A stretch of DNA of 64,000 nt from Diplonema japonicum (lineage: Eukaryota; Euglenozoa; Diplonemea; Diplonemida; Diplonemidae). The position numbers and the translations under genes are program-made. The notes beneath the pieces were generated by a model. The model was given only the letters and a program-made list of their open reading frames with translations. It did not search any database and was not told where the DNA came from. This document shows, piece after piece, positions 60,621 to 64,000 of this stretch. Numbering within the stretch: the stretch's first letter is position 1; the number at the start of each line of letters is the position of its first letter. The DNA lies in the NCBI GenBank assembly GCA_964019335.1, contig OZ025759.1, positions 1-64,000 of the forward strand. Reading direction: 5' to 3'.

Positions 60621-60925
60621 ATGCGCCTTGCTTTTGTTGTTATTATTATATCTTTGTTGGTGGTCGTTGCGAACTTCTCTCCATCATTTGGTGATTTTCT
60701 TTTTGTTTGTTCTGCTCAATTTTCTTGGGAACATGCTTGGGAGACAAGCCCTCGTTCTGGGACGTCCACACTCACTGGGAAACCAGAACGGGGGTGGAGA
60801 GATCACCCTTCGTGTGGCTCTTCCTTTTTTTTCTTTTTTTTAAGGGGGTGGAGAATGAGAGCAGGGTACCGTATCTGGGCATAACACCCAAGATCATCTT
60901 CTTTTTTTTTGTTGTTGATTTTTAG
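60621..60925 (+). CDS. Possible tiny membrane or secreted protein, one or two introns
   Basis: Exon 1 from ATG 60621 reads MRLAFVVIIISLLVVVANFS, a signal or membrane segment. A 53-nt intron (60691-60743, GTGATT...GGGAG) joins it to the open frame DKPSFWDVHTHWETRTGVER, which looks like real protein. A second, in-frame 33-nt segment (60812-60844, GTGTGG...TTTAAG) resembles the 35-nt CSB intron and would join SPF to GVENESRVPYLGITPK. The stop is TAG at 60923-60925. The total is about 70-80 residues. No family is recognised. The call rests on frame logic only, and the unspliced alternatives are hydrophobic frames without similarity. Confidence 0.4.
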
Positions 60926-61014
60926 CAAAAGAAAAAAAAAATGAAAAAAGAAAGAAGAAGAAAAAAAAAGAAACTCAACCATTTCAACCGCAAAGAGGGG
61001 AGGGTGGGAGAAAC

Positions 61015-61659
61015 ATGGATATCATCTCGATTTCCTGGGAAGAATTCCAAGCGGTCATAACGGAGATGGTAGAAAGACTCAAAATGATAACAAAAGAGGT
61101 ACTGGCCTTCGAGGGGGTACAGAGCATTGTGCTGTGGGTAGAGGCGATAGGGTTCGACAGAAAAATAGTTACAACAATCCTAGAGGTGTCTTGGGTGATA
61201 ATGGGCACGTTGCTCTTGTTAAATTTGTTGGAGTGGCTTTGGTCGCTTTGTGAGGCCAAGCAAGAGCAGATACGTATCGATGGGGCAATAGATCTTTATG
61301 TGTTTCCGTCTGACCCGGATCTCCGGTCTGCCTTGGGTTTTTACCAGAAGACCCTCGGCTACAAGCTCAGAAAATCTCTCTCTCCCTCCACCCACCTTAT
61401 CGAAAAGGGTACCCACGCGATCATCCTCCAGCCACGATCGAGCCTGGTGAAGGCCTTTCCTTCCCTGTCGGATCACCTCCCCAAAAACAAATTCTCGCTG
61501 CATCGCTACCACACTGTCTGCGACGCGGAGTTGATGGAATCCTGTCTTGAAAAACAGGAGGTTTTGGTGAAGCCCCATGTCACCGAATGGGGCGTGAAGG
61601 AGATGTGGTTCAAAGACCCATGTGGGGTAGTCGTGGGTGTGGGTGAAATGGTGGGGTAA
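61015..61659 (+). CDS. Membrane-anchored VOC/glyoxalase-fold protein
   Basis: A 214-residue protein. A hydrophobic segment at about residues 60-80 (SWVIMGTLLLLNLLEWLWSL) anchors it. Residues about 92-214 resemble one vicinal-oxygen-chelate unit: DLYVFPSDPDLRSALGFYQK, a strand LIEKGTHAIILQPRSS, HRYHTVCDAELMESCLEK, and VKEMWFKDPCGVVVGV, the usual FxDPxGxxxxV ending. Glyoxalase-type metal ligands are not all evident, so it may be a binding rather than a catalytic domain. A membrane helix before a VOC domain is unusual. ATG 61015 follows GGGAGAAAC. Confidence 0.65.
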   Translation: MDIISISWEEFQAVITEMVERLKMITKEVLAFEGVQSIVLWVEAIGFDRKIVTTILEVSWVIMGTLLLLNLLEWLWSLCEAKQEQIRIDGAIDLYVFPSDPDLRSALGFYQKTLGYKLRKSLSPSTHLIEKGTHAIILQPRSSLVKAFPSLSDHLPKNKFSLHRYHTVCDAELMESCLEKQEVLVKPHVTEWGVKEMWFKDPCGVVVGVGEMVG

Positions 61660-61747
61660 TTATTTATTTATTTTATTTATTTTTTTTTTTTTGTTGGAAA
61701 AACTTTTTTGGGGGAAAAAAAAAAAAGTGCAAAAAAAAGAAAAAAAA

Positions 61748-62231
61748 ATGAATTATGTACACCAGCCGTACGGGGATGCGCCCCCTCCGCAGCAGCAGGC
61801 TCCTTCTCAAATAGTTTATAGTACTACAGGTGCGGTGCCGTCAACGTTGCCCACACAGACCACGGCCTTCGGCGGGCTCGGGCAGGGTGGTGGCACGTCG
61901 CCCCCTGGGAGCAGTGGAGTGTCTCCTGTTCTGGTGCCGCAAGGTTCGCCTGTTCCTCCCACACTGCCTGTGGGGGGTGCCCCCCCGTCGCCTTCCATCT
62001 CTCCTTCTCAGACCAGCAAGAAAAACGGCTCCGATCGCCGGGCATCAAACTCTAGCAGTTCATCTGCCCCCGGGCTTCACCATAACAACCCCCACTCTCG
62101 ACAGGTAAGAATTACCACAGGAAAAAAAAAAAAAAAAAAAAAAACCTCAGGTGCAAGTAAACGGTCCCGACAGGCCACCCCTTCTCTACGACCCTGACAC
62201 CGGTGTGCCTATTCCTCATCTGACGGTTTAG
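61748..62231 (+). CDS. Pro/Gln/Ser-rich protein with C-terminal YDPDTGVP motif, one intron
   Basis: Exons 61748-62104 and 62151-62231 give 145 residues. The body is low complexity (Gln/Pro, Gly, then Ser) and probably disordered. The spliced exon 2 reads VQVNGPDRPPLLYDPDTGVP and ends IPHLTV, whereas the unspliced frame gives poly-Lys. The short motif YDPDTGVPIP recurs, as YDQETGLPNIP, in the gene at 63456. Similar disordered proteins of flagellates are often RNA-binding partners. No folded domain is seen. The ATG directly follows an A-run. Confidence 0.75.
62105..62150 (+). other. Cis-intron, 46 nt, poly-A
   Basis: Donor GTAAGA directly after CGACAG; about 22 A, then CCTCAG ending 62150. Not a multiple of three; splicing gives a conserved-looking C-terminus. 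Confidence 0.85.
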
Positions 62232-63455
62232 AAACGGGGTGTGAAGTTGTAAGAAGGAACGGAAGAAGAAGAAAAAAGTGTACTTCTTTTTTTTCTTTTC
62301 TTTTTATATTTCTTTTCCTGTTTTTTCTTTTTTTTTTTTTTTTTTTCAATATGGGGAATGTGGGGACTGTACCCCTATTTTTTGACACTCCCCATATATT
62401 TGCCTTTTTTTTTTTTTTTTTAAATATATTCTCTCCAAAAGTGCTTTTTTTTTTTTACTCATCTCAACTTCGGGTTTTGGTTTAAAAGCCAAAAGAAAAA
62501 AAAAGGAAAAAAAAAGCGGCAGTTTGTAGAGGGGGGGAGTTTGGGCGGCATTCTTTAGGCCTTCTTTGGGTTTAGCTTTAATAATAGTTCCCCTTCCCTT
62601 CCCCCCCTCGGTACTGATTCAGGATAAATCGTGACCATGGAATTGGGGAAAGGAAGGAGGAAAAAAAAGTTTATTTACTTTTTTTTCTCTATTTTTTTTT
62701 CTTCTTGGTTCATTAAAAAATGAGAGGAGGGGAGAAAAAAGAGGGGAAAATGGGGGGGGGGGGGGGGGCAAAGGGAGGGGACGAGGGGAAAAAACAAAGA
62801 AAGAAGGAAAAAAGCGGAAAAAAAGATTTAATTCAGGTGCTTGAGTAAAAGGACCAAAAAAAAAAAAAAAAAAAAAACGAAACAAAAAAAATAGGCCAAC
62901 CACTTATTCTTCTTTTTTATTTTTCCTTTCTTTCTTTCTTCTCTCCTTCCCCCCCCTCCCTTTTTTATTCCTTTCCCCCATGAGTCACGCAAAAGTAAAA
63001 ATAAATGATGAATCAAGCCTACCCTTTGCGCCAAACAGGGTAGGAAAAGAGATAAATAAGACAAAACAGGATATTTTCCCCATTCTTTCCCTTTTTTTTT
63101 TTTTTTTTTCGCTCGTCCCTCGAAAAATAGGGTGTGGGTGCAGGAGGCCATGAAGAAGCCCAATCCTTTGTCTCTCGCCTTTTTTTTTTTTTTTTTTTTT
63201 TTCCCCTCCCCTTTTTTTTTCCTTTAGTTTGTCTTTTCTCCTTTGCATCACACAAACACTCTCCCTGTTTTCTCTCTTTTTTTTTCTTTCCCCTTTTTTT
63301 TTTTTGGATATGAATGTCTTTCTCTTTCTTTAGTATCCCCCTTCTTTGGCAAAAAAAAAGAAACCACCAATACAGTAATTAAAAAAAAAAAAAAAAAAAA
63401 AAAAACCAACAAAAAAAAAAGAAGAAGAAGAAGACCCAACACCCAGACAGTGGGC
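62232..63455. other. 1.2-kb spacer with one hairpin
   Basis: T, A, C and G runs (about 16 G at 62753-62768). ATATGGGGA at about 62350-62358 pairs with TCCCCATAT at about 62390-62398, with an inner GGGG/CCCC. No credible gene on either strand; the K/F/P-rich open frames are homopolymer translations. Confidence 0.5.
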
Positions 63456-64000
63456 ATGAATCAAGACTGGCCCAGCAACCCAAGCCACAATCCCGGTAGT
63501 GGGATGCACACCACCTACGGTGGCTATGGTGGTGGCTATGGCGGCTCACAGTACGGTGGTGGGTCAAACCACCATGGGAGCCATCATCACCAGCAAGGAG
63601 GTTATGGGTATGACAGACAGCAGCCGCAGAGCAATTACCACCCGCCCCCACCGTCTCACCAGCAGCACCACCACCAACACCACCACCAGCATCAACACCA
63701 GCATCAACACCAGAACCAACACCAGCACCAGCACCAGCACCAACCCCCGCAGCACCACCACCATCACCACCACCAGCAGCATAGGCATTCGCCCCAAGGG
63801 CACTCCATGGCACCTCCGCAGCAGTGGGGTGGTGGTAGTGGTGGTGGTGGCGGTGGTGGCTCTAACGGGCACAGCAGCATGAACAGGGGCCCACCCATGC
63901 AAGGTAGGAGCCAAGGCTCCGTCCCGTACGACCAAGAGACTGGTCTGCCTAACATTCCCAACCACGCAGGGCACCAAGGCCCCCCCCACGGGCACAGTCC
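63456..64000 (+). CDS. His/Gln/Gly-rich low-complexity protein, truncated by the window end
   Basis: At least 181 residues remain open to the last base. Order: Gly/Tyr-rich (YGGYGGGYGGSQYGGGS), Gln/Pro, a His/Gln run (HQHQHQHQHQNQHQHQ), a HHHHHHH stretch, a Gly run and SVPYDQETGLPNIP. The Gly/Tyr and Gln/His tracts are of the type that drive RNP condensation in other proteins; there is no RRM in the visible part. A GTAGGA at about 63905 could be a donor, but the frame is open past it. The start follows a GAAGAAGAAGAA purine leader. Confidence 0.75.
   Translation, partial: MNQDWPSNPSHNPGSGMHTTYGGYGGGYGGSQYGGGSNHHGSHHHQQGGYGYDRQQPQSNYHPPPPSHQQHHHQHHHQHQHQHQHQNQHQHQHQHQPPQHHHHHHHQQHRHSPQGHSMAPPQQWGGGSGGGGGGGSNGHSSMNRGPPMQGRSQGSVPYDQETGLPNIPNHAGHQGPPHGHS
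63648..63785 (+). repeat. (CAC/CAG)n-type coding microsatellite
   Basis: Near-periodic CACCAG and CATCAACAC units encode alternating His and Gln, then CAC/CAT encodes poly-His. Mixed codons suggest an older repeat than the (GAT)39 run. Confidence 0.85.

Overview
The window is nuclear DNA from a unicellular eukaryote. It carries about 35 protein-coding genes and every one I can support is on the + strand. Coding sequence is compositionally balanced, while spacers are packed with homopolymer runs of all four bases, mostly poly-A and poly-T and sometimes poly-C or poly-G of 15-20 bases. A pyrimidine tract followed by AG commonly lies a few to about 70 bases 5' of the start codon, often with an A-rich stretch touching the ATG. 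This resembles a polycistronic array processed by spliced-leader trans-splicing, as in Euglenozoa. Lineage is inference: no spliced-leader gene or rRNA is present, and Mind-bomb/HERC2, MBT, KCTD and WSC domains argue against an ordinary trypanosomatid. A diplonemid-like or other trans-splicing flagellate is my best guess. Conventional GT-AG cis-introns also occur and are very short (35-65 nt where the reading frame proves them).

Layout. 1-9 kb: a small membrane protein, a myotubularin-FYVE lipid phosphatase, a type II membrane protein with one intron, an unknown basic protein, an FKBP-like/TPR co-chaperone and an alpha/beta hydrolase with one intron. 9-16 kb: an EF-hand protein, an alpha-helical probable organellar protein and a secreted protein with a huge N-glycosylation-sequon minisatellite and five WSC domains. 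16-25 kb: a 2-kb spacer, a BMT5-like methyltransferase, a long coiled-coil protein, an OSGIN-like flavoprotein and a pseudo-lipase fused to two TBCC-type beta-helices. 25-30 kb: a ubiquitin-like/MBT protein, a TPR-like protein and a Ser/Gly-rich type I membrane protein. 30-38 kb: a 2027-residue protein with three Mind-bomb/HERC2 modules, SPRY-like repeats and a C-terminal pseudokinase, then a protein with a degenerate P-loop. 39-50 kb: MORN protein, two small/medium unknowns, the CSB/ERCC6 repair ATPase with two micro-introns, a conserved unknown, a small basic protein and a KCTD-type BTB protein. 49-54 kb: two adjacent PPR-type proteins and a five-exon membrane protein. 54-64 kb: importin-beta family receptor, MutL homologue (PMS-type), duplicated DUF5522 protein with poly-Asp, a likely two- or three-exon tiny membrane protein, a membrane-anchored VOC protein and two low-complexity proteins sharing a short YDxxTGxP motif, the last cut by the window end.

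The genes do not form one pathway, which is expected for a eukaryotic co-transcribed array. Themes are organellar RNA metabolism (PPR and helical-repeat proteins), DNA repair (CSB, MutL), surface proteins, and signalling or scaffold proteins in which the catalytic residue has been lost (pseudo-lipase, pseudokinase, P-loop without lysine). Several spacers also hold islands of complex, non-coding, hairpin-rich sequence that may be RNA genes.
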